A stretch of 64,000 nt of DNA from Schistosoma haematobium (taxonomy: Eukaryota; Platyhelminthes; Trematoda; Strigeidida; Schistosomatidae): positions 1,116,001-1,180,000 of the forward strand of contig NC_067200.1 of the NCBI RefSeq assembly GCF_000699445.3, given 5' to 3'. The translations under genes were made by a program, and so were the position numbers. The stretch's first letter is position 1. Each line of letters begins with the position of its first letter. Positions 47,765 to 59,880 of this stretch are shown piece after piece. Below the pieces are notes generated by a model. That model was not told the DNA's origin. It saw nothing but the letters and a program-made list of their open reading frames with translations, and did not search any database.

Positions 47765-48054
47765 TGCAAATAGTTTTGTGAGTCGTCTACTGCAAACGAC
47801 GCAACATATCAAAGCAATACTCAAGCTTGAACTTCTTGGTAGATACTGGTGCTGCTCTTAGTATCATTCCTCAAAATAAAACTGAGATGAGTCGAGAAAC
47901 ATCCCCAGTTACACTTCAAGCTGCCAATAAAACTAAAATCGCGACATTTGGGCAGAAAACCTTAACACTGGATTTGGGTTTCTAGAAGCAATTACCTCGA
48001 GTTCTCACTGTAGCCGATTTACATCTTGCAACACTGGGGATGAACTTCATTAGT
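47765..48054 (+). pseudogene. Gypsy aspartic protease fragment, out of normal order
   Basis: From about 47830 the plus strand reads NFLVDTGAALSIIPQNKTE, then VTLQAANKTKIATFGQKTLT and LDLGF before a stop at 47982. This is the retropepsin active-site motif (DTGA) and flap region of Gypsy elements. In an intact element the protease precedes RT and integrase; here it follows an integrase piece, so this is a rearranged or twice-inserted remnant. Confidence 0.8.
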
Positions 48055-48335
48055 TGAGATCATGAGTCAGTTGAAGCTAGACTACCATGGGAAACCTGGA
48101 CTAACTGAAGGCCATTCCGTTCTACTGTGGGACTCCTCAGTAGTGCACATACATGACCCCGCCTCCCGGGATTCAAACCTAGGAACTATCAGTCTCGCGC
48201 ACGAGCGCTTAACCACTAGACCACTGAGCCAGCCAGCATTCAACGCTGTTAATGTCTAACTTCAACTAATCCACGAAATTTAGCGACACACCAACCATTG
48301 TTACCAATGAGTTACTATCTCACAGCTCATACTGT
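48055..48335 (-). repeat. tRNA-headed SINE, minus strand, well preserved
   Basis: In antisense on the + strand: 3' tail (gagatcatgagtcagttgaagctagactaccatgg), ribozyme-like part (gactcctcagtagtgcac), B box (ggattcaaacctagga), A box (cttaaccactagaccactgagcc) and leader (cattcaacgctgttaatgtctaacttcaac), ending at the motif gagttactatctcacag. Confidence 0.88.
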
Positions 48336-48880
48336 AATCTTATATTCAAATACCAAAGGTTGTCCACATATATGTAAACTTATTCACTAAAACATAATCT
48401 CAGTTCAGAATAAACACAATCTTAATTTAGAAATACTTTAACAATAAATTCAGACAATATACAAAACAAGTATTGAATAAACCAGACAAAAGGTTATCCT
48501 TACATTCTAGACAAGTAACTGCTTATCATAACAAAGATGTTACAATGATGTAGAATCAGTAGAAATGTATTATGTGCAAAGATTGAATCAATAAATGTGC
48601 TGATTACTCCCAACTATCATAATTAGTTAAATGTCTACACATAAATAGGGGTATACAAAAAGATAAACATATGGACAATGAAATAGAGTGAGAGATAGAT
48701 AGATAGATTCTAATGGATTATGTATTTATTCACTGAATAATATCCTCATTGTAATTTGTTCTCTTTACATTAACTTTAGGCTGTTGCTAATTTTTCATTT
48801 TAATAATTCGTGCTCACTAATAATAGGCTTAAGAGGTGTTTTCATGGAGTTCTAATGAGAAGCAGTGACCAGCGGATTTC
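48336..48880. other. No gene recognised
   Basis: AT-rich interval between two head-to-head SINE copies; a short (GATA)-type run occurs near 48695. Nothing else recognised. Confidence 0.4.
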
Positions 48881-48884
48881 AACC

Positions 48885-49175
48885 GAGTCTGTTGTGAGAT
48901 AGTAACTCAATGAAGACAATGGTGTACGGTGATGTAATTATGTGGATTGGTTAAAGTTAGACATTAACACTGTTGAATGCCAACTGACTAAGTAGTCTAG
49001 AGGTTAAGCGCTCACGCGCGAAACTGATAGGTCCTGGGTTCGAATCTCATGAAGAAGGGTCATGGATACCCACTGATGAGGAGTCTCACAATACGAAGAC
49101 AAGGCTATCTAGTACTTCCAGATTTCTAATAATGTTTTAACATTGACCAGTTCATAATTTCAATAGCAAGATTTA
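48885..49175 (+). repeat. tRNA-headed SINE, plus strand
   Basis: It starts with ctgttgtgagatagtaactc, then the leader (gttagacattaacactgttgaatgcc), A-box-like ctaagtagtctagaggttaagcg, B box gggttcgaatctc and a ribozyme-like box ctgatgaggagtctcacaatacgaag, then a decayed tail. It is oriented head-to-head with 48055-48335. Confidence 0.88.
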
Positions 49176-49397
49176 TGAAACTATATAATCATTTCATCTG
49201 TTATAAACGTAAAATGTGATATAAACACATGACCATGATGTTTGGATGATTCTACGCCATTGAAAAGAAACTATCATTCATTAGTTTTGAATTTGTCAGC
49301 TACTGGCATTTCATTATTGGCATTCCATTGATTTCGTTATGATTTATATTCTTAAGATACAACATTGTAGGTATTAGCAAAAATGAAATGATTTTGT

Positions 49398-49409
49398 CAT
49401 TGTACCTAC
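49398..49409. repeat. Left target-site duplication
   Basis: CATTGTACCTAC, repeated at 53338-53349. The bases before the left copy (tttgt) and after the right copy (atatg) would form the empty site. Confidence 0.9.
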
Positions 49410-52400
49410 CCCGACCGTTGTTGCTACCTTGACGTGGTGGTCGGGCTTGCCTATCGTGATGAAGCAACCGAGCTATACTGGCTGGAACAACCGTTCCTCA
49501 AGGTCCTACCATGTCAGACAGGTCGGTTGAAGAGCGGTAAGACTAAAAGCAACAAACCTAAGGTCCGAAGGCGAAGTCGTACTGCTGACTGTACAGAGGT
49601 GTGACAGCAGTAAGGTGTTTCCTTCAGACAACCAGCATGACAGCGATCCTGCCTTCCCACAAGGAGGGGTGGGGTTAGAAAAGGTCGACCCTAAAAATGC
49701 ACACCTCACCTTACTTCACGGATTTCCGTCTCCGGCGGTAAGGCCCTTTGAAGAACGGAGCTAACATGTCAAAAACCTTCCACGAAAAGGCCGTGCGCGA
49801 CCGGCCTCAAGCAGTTGTCCCTTGGGCACTGCGGTCACGCTCTCAGGTCGCTGAGACCACCTCTAATCCAATTTCCTTTTCAGGCACCTCCAGAAGAACC
49901 CTTCCACGGTGTGGGCAACCGGGAAGTGATAACCGCCCTCATACCTCTAACAGCACTCAAGACCACTGTATTCATAATCAACCTTCCTCTTCAATTCCTA
50001 TTATTCCTCCTACATCGACTTTCAACCCTAAACTTCCTCCTTCGCCTTCCTCCTCAAGTGTCACCATAGCTAACGATTCTAGTGCTCAAAACTCTGTCCC
50101 AGGTCTACTGAAACTTCGCTCCAAACTACACATTGGAGCTTTCAACGTACGCACTCCATGTCAAATTGGTCAGCAGGCTTCCTTGGCTAAAACCCTAGAG
50201 TCTCTTTCCATCGATATATGCTGTGTCTCCGAAACACGCATACAGGATTCCAGTGTGATCATTCACTTGACCTCACCTCGGCAAAACGGAGAGCCAACGA
50301 GATACACCCTACGTGTATCTGGTGACCCGATGGCCAGTTCTCGTGGACTGGCAGGTGTAGGCATAGCACTAAGCATGAGGGCCGAACAAGCACTGCTAGA
50401 GTGGATCCCCGTCAACAGTCGTCTATGTGCTGTTCGGCTAAACGGCTCCGTAAGAACTCGGAAGGATAGGGACACACGTCGTTGCCTTTTTGTCGTTTCT
50501 GCCTACGCTCCCACCGACTGCAGCTCAGATGATGTGAAAGATGAATTTTACAGAAAGTTATCTGAACTTCTTCAGAAAGCTAAACGCTCAGACATAGTAC
50601 TCGTAGGGGGTGACTTTAATGCTCAGATAGGTAGCTTAAACCACACAGAAAGGCATTTAGGTGGATATTTTAGCATTCCGGCACAGCGAACAGATAATGG
50701 TGACCGTCTGCTGCAACTGTGCTCAGACAATCGTTTATTTTTAGCAAACACAAATTTTAAGCATAAGGAGAGACATCGTCTAACATGGCGACCCCCTACA
50801 CCAAACCAACGATGGACCCAAATAGACCATATTGCCATCAGTCATCGTTGGAGAGGGTCGGTAGAAGATTGTCGCTCATTCTGGAGTACCTGCTTGGACT
50901 CCGACCACGCCCTAATACGGGCACGCATCTGCTTGCGCCTCACTGGACGCAAAAAAGCCACATTAAAAAGACCATGTAGAACTGAATTGAGTAACGAGAA
51001 AACCAAAAATAGGTTCCAAGAACAACTGAGTTCACACTTAGGTAGTTCTGAAGACGAGGCTGACCCAGATGTTGCTTGGAAAGACATACAAGCAGCTGTG
51101 GAAGCAGCAGTGACATCTATTAGGGACTTAAACCACAGAGTTTCAAGGAACCAGTGGATTTCTTCAAAGTCTATCACACTGATGGATTCTCGCAAATTCG
51201 TCCCATCAGGTTCCGAACATGATGAAGAGCGACAACAAATCAGATCTAGGTTAAGAAAAAGTTTAAGAAACGACCGTGAGCAGTGGTGGGCAACGAAAGC
51301 AAAAGAGATGGAAAAGGCGGCGGCTATAGGGAACACAAGACAGCTCTACAGATTAATAAAAGAAACTGGAACTAATAAGTCTAGTGTAAGTGAGATTATT
51401 TCGGAAAAAAACGGTACTCTCATCTACTCCCAGTCCAGACGTTTAGAACGATGGGCGGAACACTTTAGGGAACAGTTCAGCTGGCCTTCAGCTACTCTAC
51501 AACTACCCTCCATTCCCAGACAGCGTGAATGGAACATTGAAGTAGGTCCCCCTACTCTTGCTGAAGTTCAAAAGGCTATAGATAATCTGAAACGAGGAAG
51601 GGCAGCTGGTCCAGATGGACTGGCTCCAGAGGTCTTTAAGGATGGTGGTCCAATTTTAGCGATTAGGTTGACTAATATTTTAGCTAAGATCTGGGAGTTA
51701 GACGTTATTCCATATGACTGGTCACAATCACTTATCGTCCCAATATATAAGAAAGGGTCAAAATCATCCTGTGACAACCACAGAGGGATTAGTTTAACTA
51801 ATATAATATCTAAAATACTAGCCTCGATAATTATCAGACGCCTAACTAAAACTCGTGAACTGCAAACACGAGAAAATCAAGCTGGCTTCAGACCTGGTCG
51901 TGGCTGCATCGACCACATATTCACCATTCGTCAGGTTCTAGAACACAGGCATACTTATCGGCGTCCGACGATGGTGGTCTTTCTTGACTTAAAAGCAGCA
52001 TTTGACTCGGTAGACCGCGAGGTTCTGTGGCAGTGTCTGTCATTGAAAGGCGTACCTCAGAAGTACATAAACCTTGTGAAGGCTCTTTACTCGAACACTA
52101 CTAGTCGAGTGAGAGCTTATGGCGAACTGTCATCTACTTTTGCAACCTCAAGTGGTGTCCGTCAAGGATGTCCACTCTCCCCATTTTTGTTTAACTTCAT
52201 CATAGACCTACTGATGGAAATAACTTTCTCGTCGACTGAGTTCTCGGGTAATGATCTCCTTCCAGGAGGTCCACTTATCGACTTAGAATACGCAGATGAT
52301 ATAGTCCTGTTTGGTGAAGACGCTGACAAAATGCAGAGTCTTCTGGTAGCACTGAGCAACAATGCCAGGATGTTTGGAATGCGCTTCTCTCCCTCGAAAT

Positions 52401-53337
52401 GCAAGTTGTTGCTTCAGGACTGGTCTGCGTCAACACCTGAACTAAGGATAGGGAGTGAAGAAGTCGAACGCGTTGACAACTTCACTTATCTTGGAAGTCT
52501 GATCAGCCCTAATGGGTTGGTATCGGACGAAATCTCAGCACGGATTCGAAAAGCTCGTTCAGCTTTTGCCAACTTACGTCACCTGTGGCGAAGGCGAGAT
52601 ATCCGTCTATCAATAAAAGGACGAGTATACTGCGCGGCAGTCCGTTCTGTTTTACTTTACGGTAGCGAAACATGGCCATTAAGAGTAGAAGACACTCGTA
52701 GGCTATTAGTATTTGACCACAGATGCCTTAGAAATATTGCTGGCGTCTGCTGGGATAACCGGGTAAGTAATAGTGAGGTTAGACGCAGGGTATTAGGAAA
52801 GGATGGTAAATCAGTTGATGAGGTTATGAATCTTCATCGACTGAGATGGTTGGGCCACGTGTAACGTATGCCTGAACACCGATTACCACGACGTGCAATG
52901 CTATCCGGTATTGGAAATGGTTGGAAGAAAGTTAGGGGCGGCCAAACCAAAACGTGGCATCAGTGCTTGAAGACACTAACTTCTAGTCTGAGCCATGTTG
53001 GTAGATGCAGACTACTTGGTTGGGGTCCGCGTGACTTTCGTAACCAATGGTTGGAGACTCTTGGTGACATGGCTCAGAATCGATCACAATGGCGTCGGTG
53101 TATACACTCCCTGTCTTCCCTTAAACTAAGAGATTAAAAGCGCTTCATATCTTTCTTTCTACTAACCAATTCTTCTTGTACTATATCTCTATATGCAATC
53201 TTTCTCTTATATATTACCACCTTTTACCTAACCACTGTTATGAATCCGGTGTTCATCTTGTTGTGCTGATGCGGTATGGCAACCTGGACCGATGCACACA
53301 TGTGCCTGGTCCTACGTTGTAGCTGACCTGACCTGAC
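49410..53337 (+). mobile_element. Near full-length non-LTR retrotransposon (RTE-like, single ORF)
   Basis: The ends are defined by a perfect 12-bp target-site duplication, CATTGTACCTAC, at 49398-49409 and 53338-49 (53338-53349). The element begins cccgaccgttgttgctacc, has a 5' leader of about 340 bp, one long ORF for endonuclease and reverse transcriptase, and a roughly 200-bp 3' part ending in the short tandem repeat ctgacctgacctgac. There is no poly(A) tail, as in RTE-like elements. It is more GC-rich than the surroundings. A 3' fragment of the same family lies at 62608-62765. Confidence 0.92.
49748..53137 (+). pseudogene. Endonuclease-reverse transcriptase ORF with one in-frame stop
   Basis: Open for 1038 codons from 49748 to a TAA at 52862-52864, then open in the same frame to the stop at 53137. 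Residues about 128-390 form the apurinic-type endonuclease (IGAFNVRTP, CVSETRI, VGGDFNAQIG, QIDHIAIS, DSDHALI). About 610-960 form the RT (GRAAGPDGLAPE; LDLKAAFDSVD, motif A; GVRQGCPLSPFLFNFIID, motif B; LEYADDIVLFGED, motif C; FTYLGSLIS). After the stop come the C-terminal basic region and a WRRC-type end. All catalytic acidic residues seen are intact. The N-terminal 100 residues are Ser/Pro-rich. The start at 49748 is the first Met of the frame; a later Met at residue 7 is also possible. One nonsense change separates this copy from an uninterrupted ORF. Confidence 0.92.
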
Positions 53338-53349
53338 CATTGTACCTAC
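53338..53349. repeat. Right target-site duplication
   Basis: CATTGTACCTAC, the exact match of 49398-49409, placed directly after the ctgac repeats at the element's 3' end. Confidence 0.9.
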
Positions 53350-53519
53350 ATATGAACCAGTTGATAGGAAGAAAACTGTGTAATATGAATTAAAGTAGTA
53401 TATAGAAGCCATTTCCAGTATGTAAAGGTGAATTTTTTTCATGATCAGAAATAGAATACTTTTTTACTGACGCCTGTTTGACACAATGGAGCATGGACCA
53501 ACGACCAATAGTCTACAAC

Positions 53520-53990
53520 TCACACTCGCCTAGGATTTCCCTTCCAATTCTACCCAACTGTTGTTCACTCTTCTCATGTCTCATCTCTGTCTGTTCTTTA
53601 ATCTTCCTCTTCTCATTTGGCCTTGAGAATTCTATGAAAATGATTGCCTTGTGATGCCGTTGGATGCTTTTTTCGATGTGTGTCCTATCCACTTCTGACA
53701 CTTCTTCGTCCTGATTTCTTCCTTCACTGGAATCTGATTTGTTCTCACTAACAGTAGGTTATTACTGATGGTGTCTTGTCAACGGATTCGAACGTTTCGC
53801 GTAGACAGCTGTTAATAAACACCTGTATCTTCTGGATGATGGCCTTTATAGTTCTCCAGGTTTCCGCCGCACACAGTAGAACGGTTTCGACATTTGTATT
53901 GAAAATCCTGACCTTGATGTTGGTTGACAGAGAGTTGTTTTGAGTTCTTGATACTATTCAATTATAGATATCTTGCTCTTGCTTTGTCGA
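53520..53990 (-). repeat. RTE-like fragment, minus strand
   Basis: Collinear in antisense with 18880-19200: ttgccttgtgatgccgttggatg, cctgatttcttccttcactgg, gcgtagacagctgttaataaac, cacacagtagaacggtttcgacatttgtattg. Coding capacity is lost. Confidence 0.75.
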
Positions 53991-54424
53991 TATGCAACAT
54001 AGAATAGTTCTATTCTTTTATTGAATTGAGATTTACAAATAAACTATGGTGTAGGAAAATGTTAAAAAGCGTAATGACCAATTTCTATACACCCTTGAAT
54101 GGATTATCGATTTTTTGACAATTGTACATTTTTAAGTTTGATTTGTATGTTCAACGATTAATTGAGATATCAATTTTAAATCTTATACCCTACATATTCC
54201 TTTTAAATTTGGCCTGTCGCTGGATTAAATCTGATATTTTTTCTCTAATAAAACACACATATTAGTCGTTATGATATATCTGTTGTGTTGCTAACTATAT
54301 TTTATGTAACACTCTATTGAGCTTAAGAAGATTGTTGACGTTTGACGTCACAATAAGATAATCAAAACAAAAGCAAAATAAAATTGAAGAGTAATTATGA
54401 TGTAGCTAATTAGTTTATATAGTT
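53991..54424. other. No gene recognised
   Basis: AT-rich DNA; nothing recognised. Confidence 0.4.
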
Positions 54425-54590
54425 AAACAGATAGACTGAAAGGCTCTAGGTTGGAATCTCGCGGGGGGCGGAATTGTGGATGTGCACTGTTAAAATGTCC
54501 CATACTAGGACAAAACGATCATCCAGTGCTTTCAGGTTTTCCATGGTTGTCTAGCTTTAATTGACTCATGAATTGAACTATTGAAATAGA
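54425..54590 (+). repeat. tRNA-headed SINE 3' half, plus strand
   Basis: From ggctctaggttggaatctcgcg (decayed B box) through gtggatgtgcactgttaaaatg, the ribozyme-like ggacaaaacgatcatccagtg and the tail gttgtctagctttaattgactcatgaattgaactattgaaat. The 5' part is missing. Confidence 0.8.
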
Positions 54591-55229
54591 TATCCATTGG
54601 ATTGTTTCAATAAAATTACAATATTGATATAGAAGTATGCTATGACATCTAGATAATTCGAGACTTCAAAAGTCAAGAATATTCAAGAAGTAATTCGATC
54701 GATATTCTCGTATTACATTGATATGAACTATGCTCAGTATGATATACAATATGTGATTTTGTTATCTCTGGGTATTCTTCAAGTATATAAAATTACATCT
54801 TACTTAATAATCATAATAGGTGTACAATCAATAGATAAATAAGTGTAGTTTCGAGGTATAATAAATCTTCACTTGTACAAATCTTGATGTTCTTACTTCA
54901 TATCGTGAGGATTGCAATGATTCTTCTTTTTTTTCCGATATAAGTAATAAGAGATGCAAATAGAACACTACGCTCTTATTATCTTAACTGAAAAACTACT
55001 GACGAATTATAAACTGTTTCTCTAATGTTTACAGGAATACAAAGTCTCATAAGTACTTGCATTCCGCAGCAAAACTAATTTTGAGGTAGCTCGTTCTCCA
55101 AACTTTTTGAAGATTTTACATTATGTTCAAGGTTTAAGAGTGAAAATATTTGGAGACTAGGAAACATTAAAGCAGTCGGTATCTAAAAGCATTCAAATAC
55201 AAAACGTATGAGTGTGAAAATCAGATCAG

Positions 55230-55740
55230 TTTGGTGACTTAATACAATCGAAGCTCTAATGAACTTCAGAGGAGAACCTCCAAGTGCCCTGGTACGGCAG
55301 AGGATGAAGTGATTTCACTCTGTCTTCAGAAATTATCCTACATGGCCACACATATATAGACACTGTCACGGAAGTCCTACTCATTGCCGTCGCGTGGCAC
55401 GGTTATTCTTTGCCAAATTGAGAAAATGATGGTCCGACGCTTTAATTCGGTTGGTGGATATGGTGGATTCACATACGGCAAACTAATGGTACACATGAGC
55501 TCCAAGATCCTGAGAGAACGAATAGCGTGTGAACACATTGTTGGTCATCGGCTACCATGGAACACTTGACGTTGCCCTACTGTCTTGTGGATTAGACCTC
55601 TAGGTCAAATGCTCGGGATGTGGCTCTCAAAGAAAAACACTTGATTAGGTTTGGACATTCGGACAATATCCCAACCCTCACACAAATCGAGTGATGAGGT
55701 GTGGTGCATGTATATTTGGTACCCCTTTGTACCAAAGTCA
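55230..55740 (+). repeat. GC-richer island, probable dispersed repeat of unknown type
   Basis: This stretch is visibly less AT-rich than its neighbours (ccaagtgccctggtacggcag, gtcacggaagtcctactcattgccgtcgcgtgg, ttggtcatcggctaccatgg, ggatgtggctctc). One open stretch (55384-55569) reads MPSRGTVILCQIEKMMVRR and ends HIVGHRLPWNT, with no recognised family. Composition and lack of a second copy here suggest transferred repeat sequence, but this is inference. Confidence 0.4.
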
Positions 55741-57570
55741 GAACTTTTCTGCTAACATTACATCCTTTACAGTCAAAGTAGAAAAATATTCTACATGTAG
55801 TATTCTACGTGTACTTTTATTCAGTTTATAAATTTACAAGAAGATGAAATGTCTCTTGTTGTCTTTTAATTGAGTGTGTGGAAAAATCAGGATCTACATC
55901 GTCTACCATCATTATTCATGTGGTAAAAATGCAATAACAATGTCAACTAATCTATTAATGGTTATGTAGAAGATATTACAGGGAGAGAGAGAGCTCGTCG
56001 TCATATTATTGAGAGTTAGTTACAAATCGATATTAAAATATTCATTAATAAGTTTGATGATGAAAAATGAACCATTGACATAACACTTCCGATATTGGGC
56101 GATGATGACTTAGTGATTGAAGTGACCATATTTCCTTGTTTAAATGAAAACAGATAGGTATCCACACTGCGTATAGAATAATCAGTTTGGCAATTACAAC
56201 GCCCTAGTAATTTATATCTTCACATTCATATAAAAGATTAAGCAAATGTATAAGAAGAGTTGATTGATCATCAGTCACTCAGTAATAACGTAGAACTTCG
56301 TACGTACATCAGTTCTAGTTGCCACACCACGTTAACACAGAGATGTATTTGTGGATTCGAATTCCGTAGTGGTAGAGGTAATCAGAGTATGAGCAGTAAT
56401 CGGAAACATTAGGGTTTGAAGATGTTATTCAAAAAGTATAATAAAGTGAAATATATTTGAAAAGAGGAAAAAGAAAAGGACATGAAGAATTCAGAAGTTT
56501 AGAAGTTAAGAGAACACAAAGTGTTACTGGTCGTAAACTGTTCATCTTTGTAATCTGATTAGTTGAAATTGAAATCACATCTAGAGCTGTGATTGGATGT
56601 AAGAATTTTCATTTGTTACAATTGAAATTTAGTGATAATGAATAATTTTTTTTGTGTAATCTTAGTTTTGAAAAAAATTTAGACTTTTGAAGAAGAAGAC
56701 ACCAACTTAATTGCATTACCGTGCAATCCTACTGTTAGTGAATGTGTATTGGGATAAATTTTTGTTTTCCGATCAAGTATACCTTGAATTGAAGTCGTTA
56801 GTTATCTTAACACAAATAATTATATGTATCTCATTAAAAGAAAGTTTTTTTGGAAAAGAGCAACAGAAAACCCGTTTGAATATTTGATAATAGTGATTAC
56901 TGAATTAGGTCGGTAGTCTAATGTTGAAAACCCAATTAATAAACAAACTATCATCAAAGTGTGTGTATAGGTTTTTTTGTAACACATGGTCTGTTAATCG
57001 GAGAAATAAATCAACATATCAATATATCATCATGATAAATTACTGATTGCAATATGTATAATTCAGGTGAACCAACCGTAGACCATCATTGAATGAACTG
57101 ACTTTGACAGTATATGAATGTAGTAATAAATTTAACCGAAATAGACACTTAATATTTAGTAAACGATTATTTTGTAAATGGTCATTCATAATGAGAATTA
57201 GACAGACAACGTTAGATTTCAATGTGGTTAATTTGGAAATCCATTGAAACACGGTTTATTGTTTTCACTTGTAAATTATTTGTAGTTCTGTATTTTAAAA
57301 TTAATTTTTTTGGTCGTAATAAAAACTAGTGTGTGTTTCATCAGTCATGTGTGAATACTGTTAACAGTAATATGAAACATGCAATGTCTAGACATTACGA
57401 ATGTAACCATTTTTGACAAGAATTTGAAATATCCGTTTCAATGAAGTGTAAATGAACAAGCCTACGTCGTCTGACTGACTCAACAAATATCTATCGACAT
57501 TAAACGTATAAATATGAATAAGGTCAACTGTATCAATGAACATTTACAATTCTATTATTATTTACTTTCC
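55741..57570. other. No gene recognised
   Basis: AT-rich sequence with short GA-rich runs (55980 and 56455-56520). No coding signal or shared repeat was noticed. Confidence 0.4.

Positions 57571-57625
<55 letters not shown>
57571..57625 (+). repeat. (TTA)n microsatellite
   Basis: About eighteen consecutive TTA triplets without interruption. Confidence 0.97.
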
Positions 57626-58670
57626 GTCAATTGACAAGATTCAATCCCCATACTATGTAATATTTCATTGACACAAAATGTTTTGCATTTTAAATTTTCC
57701 TATAATGCTCTTCCACTTATTGTGACTAAAAACACTTTACTGCAAATCATCCCGACCTTTAATGAATGACCTTTCTAATTTGCAAATATTACAATTTGTA
57801 AGTATATAGATATATGTTGTAACAGATGTTAACGTTCACCATTGTTGACACATTACATTGTCAAATTCATTAATGCCATGGCATATTTTTGGCTTTTATA
57901 AAATATGGGAATTATGGACTTATAACTGTATCGTGTGATTGTACCAGTAATTAATAGTTATATAGCTGTGCAAATGAATACGTTGATATAATCAGTATTT
58001 ATGAATCACAATGAAGGCTTAGTTGACGATCAGACGTACTTCTTACGTACGCATAGTTCTGGTTTCAGGTACTTTGAATATAAAACAAGAATATGAAATT
58101 CTTGTTCTGTTGTATTCATGAAACGGATAATATTCTTATTTATTTTAACACTTACTATATGACCTTTAATCACATGAATCATTTCAATGATGATGGTTTC
58201 AACTTGTTTTATAATGTCAGTAATTTAATCATAAATAAGGTAATTTTCTTCATTGTGGTTACTTGTCTATGAGCTTTAATCACATTTATCTTTGTAATAA
58301 TATTCACTAATAAATATTCTCATCAACTTATTGACCTAACGACAAAATTACAATTTTCACTATATTGAACTATTCCTATTGAAATTGGCTAAAATGTACT
58401 ATTATTAGATAGTTTACAAAAGTGTTACTAAAACATGGACATTGATCACAATATTTTAAATATAAAATTACTAGATTAGTCTTCATCAGATGACAAAATC
58501 TTGTTTAAGTTTTCTTAACCTTTATATCTCATAAACGTTAGAAACCAGTTTACGAATACATGAGCGATAATCGCTTTTTCATTATTAATCTCTAAGGGAT
58601 ATCTAAATTCATGAGACATTAACAAGTGCTTAATCACTTGACTTTTGCCGCGGAAAAGTAGTGGATAAAA
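57626..58670. other. No gene recognised
   Basis: Strongly AT-rich; nothing recognised. Confidence 0.4.
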
Positions 58671-58689
58671 AATAATGGAAATCAAATTG

Positions 58690-59880
58690 TGGGTGGCCCT
58701 GAAAACGGCCTTTACTCGTTCTCGCGGTCAGACGTCGTCACTATTAGTTTGTAATGGCGCCACAGATAGGACAGTGCACTGCTCGTGCGTTCGGCGATGG
58801 GTCGTAGGCACAGAAGGTATGAAACATTGCTTCACATCTACAGAAAACTCAACCAACCGCACCACCGGTTTCACACGGAGGCTGCGCAAGATTACAGACG
58901 TCGCAGAGTCGATTCTCGTCATCCTCTTCTTCATTTTCGATGTCCCGTTCAGTTAACTCTTCGGCTAGTATCGACGTGTACGTAGTACGTCCCTGTGACG
59001 TCCATAGCGGTGAATAAATCTTCCGACAATGCAGACTGCGTTATAGGAATGCGAAGGTGTCGCTTCAGTAGTTGACAGGCAACTGGTGTCAGCCGTTCCT
59101 GAAGTCGAAGTACTTCCGGCTCCTCACCAATATCGGCTTTCCCCCGACAATCCATTGCATCCGGATACACCTGCGTAATAGCAACAGCAATTGCAGGTGA
59201 ATCATCGGTCACAATGCCTACCAGCTGTCGACTGTTGGTACACCGTTGGAAAAAACGCAGGAATGCAGAAATAAATGTTGACGTTTCGCAACTTGAAAAG
59301 GCAATGCACATTGGGTATTGCCTTAAAATTCATATCCAGGGCAACGACTTGATACAAATGGACGTTCTCGTTATTCATTTTGTACGTCCCGTCAAAACCA
59401 ATTACGTCACAAAAGTGACCGGCCAAATTCACTTGCTCAGCAGTCATGAAGAAGAAATACGATAGACAGTTCTCATCGTCCAATTCGTATTCGCAAAGCC
59501 CACCCAAGGATGTTATGTGAGCTTTCAATTTCCCGTAATCACCTATAGTGTACATTATAAATTGGCGAATTGCGTACCAGGAAAGTTCGCGTGTGAGAAC
59601 ACTTTGTACCGCATATTACAGACATCTTGATCAGTCAGACGTTTCCCATAAGATTGGTAAGCAAAATTCTTTACGTGGAATGCAGCGGTACCGGAAATCA
59701 GCAGCGGTCTCACAGTTTCAAACTCTTCGTCCGTTAACCTGCGCACCCATAAATTACCTTGGTACCTCAGGGAATTGCACTCGTGATTGTGATGCACATT
59801 CCCACGTACAACAGTCCAATAGCCGTCTATAATCTTACAAAACATGAAGGCCGGACATTGGGTGTTCATAGGAGCCCTTC
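58690..59880 (-). pseudogene. MULE/Mutator-type DNA transposase, frameshifted
   Basis: On the minus strand, 59869-59555 encodes a Cys/His region of FLYWCH/FAR1 type (CPAFMFC, GYWTVVRGNVHHNHEC), then VRRLTDEEFETV. 59555-59202 gives CDVIGFDGTYKMNNENVHLY and QVVALDMNFKAIP, the first catalytic Asp of the MULE core. 59311-58949 gives CTNSRQLVGIVTDDSPAIAV, the second acidic cluster. Frame changes at about 59555 and 59310 and decay below 58950 mean no intact enzyme. Such transposases also occur in domesticated ZSWIM-like genes, but the frameshifts argue for a dead transposon. Terminal inverted repeats were not found. Confidence 0.75.

Noticed and set aside
48180..48235. tRNA gene on the minus strand
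   Set aside because: A- and B-box-like sequences are present, but they are part of the SINE head, with no sound cloverleaf ends and several sibling copies.
50842..51336. 164-codon minus-strand open stretch
   Set aside because: Antisense to the endonuclease-RT ORF at 49748-53137; a codon-bias shadow.
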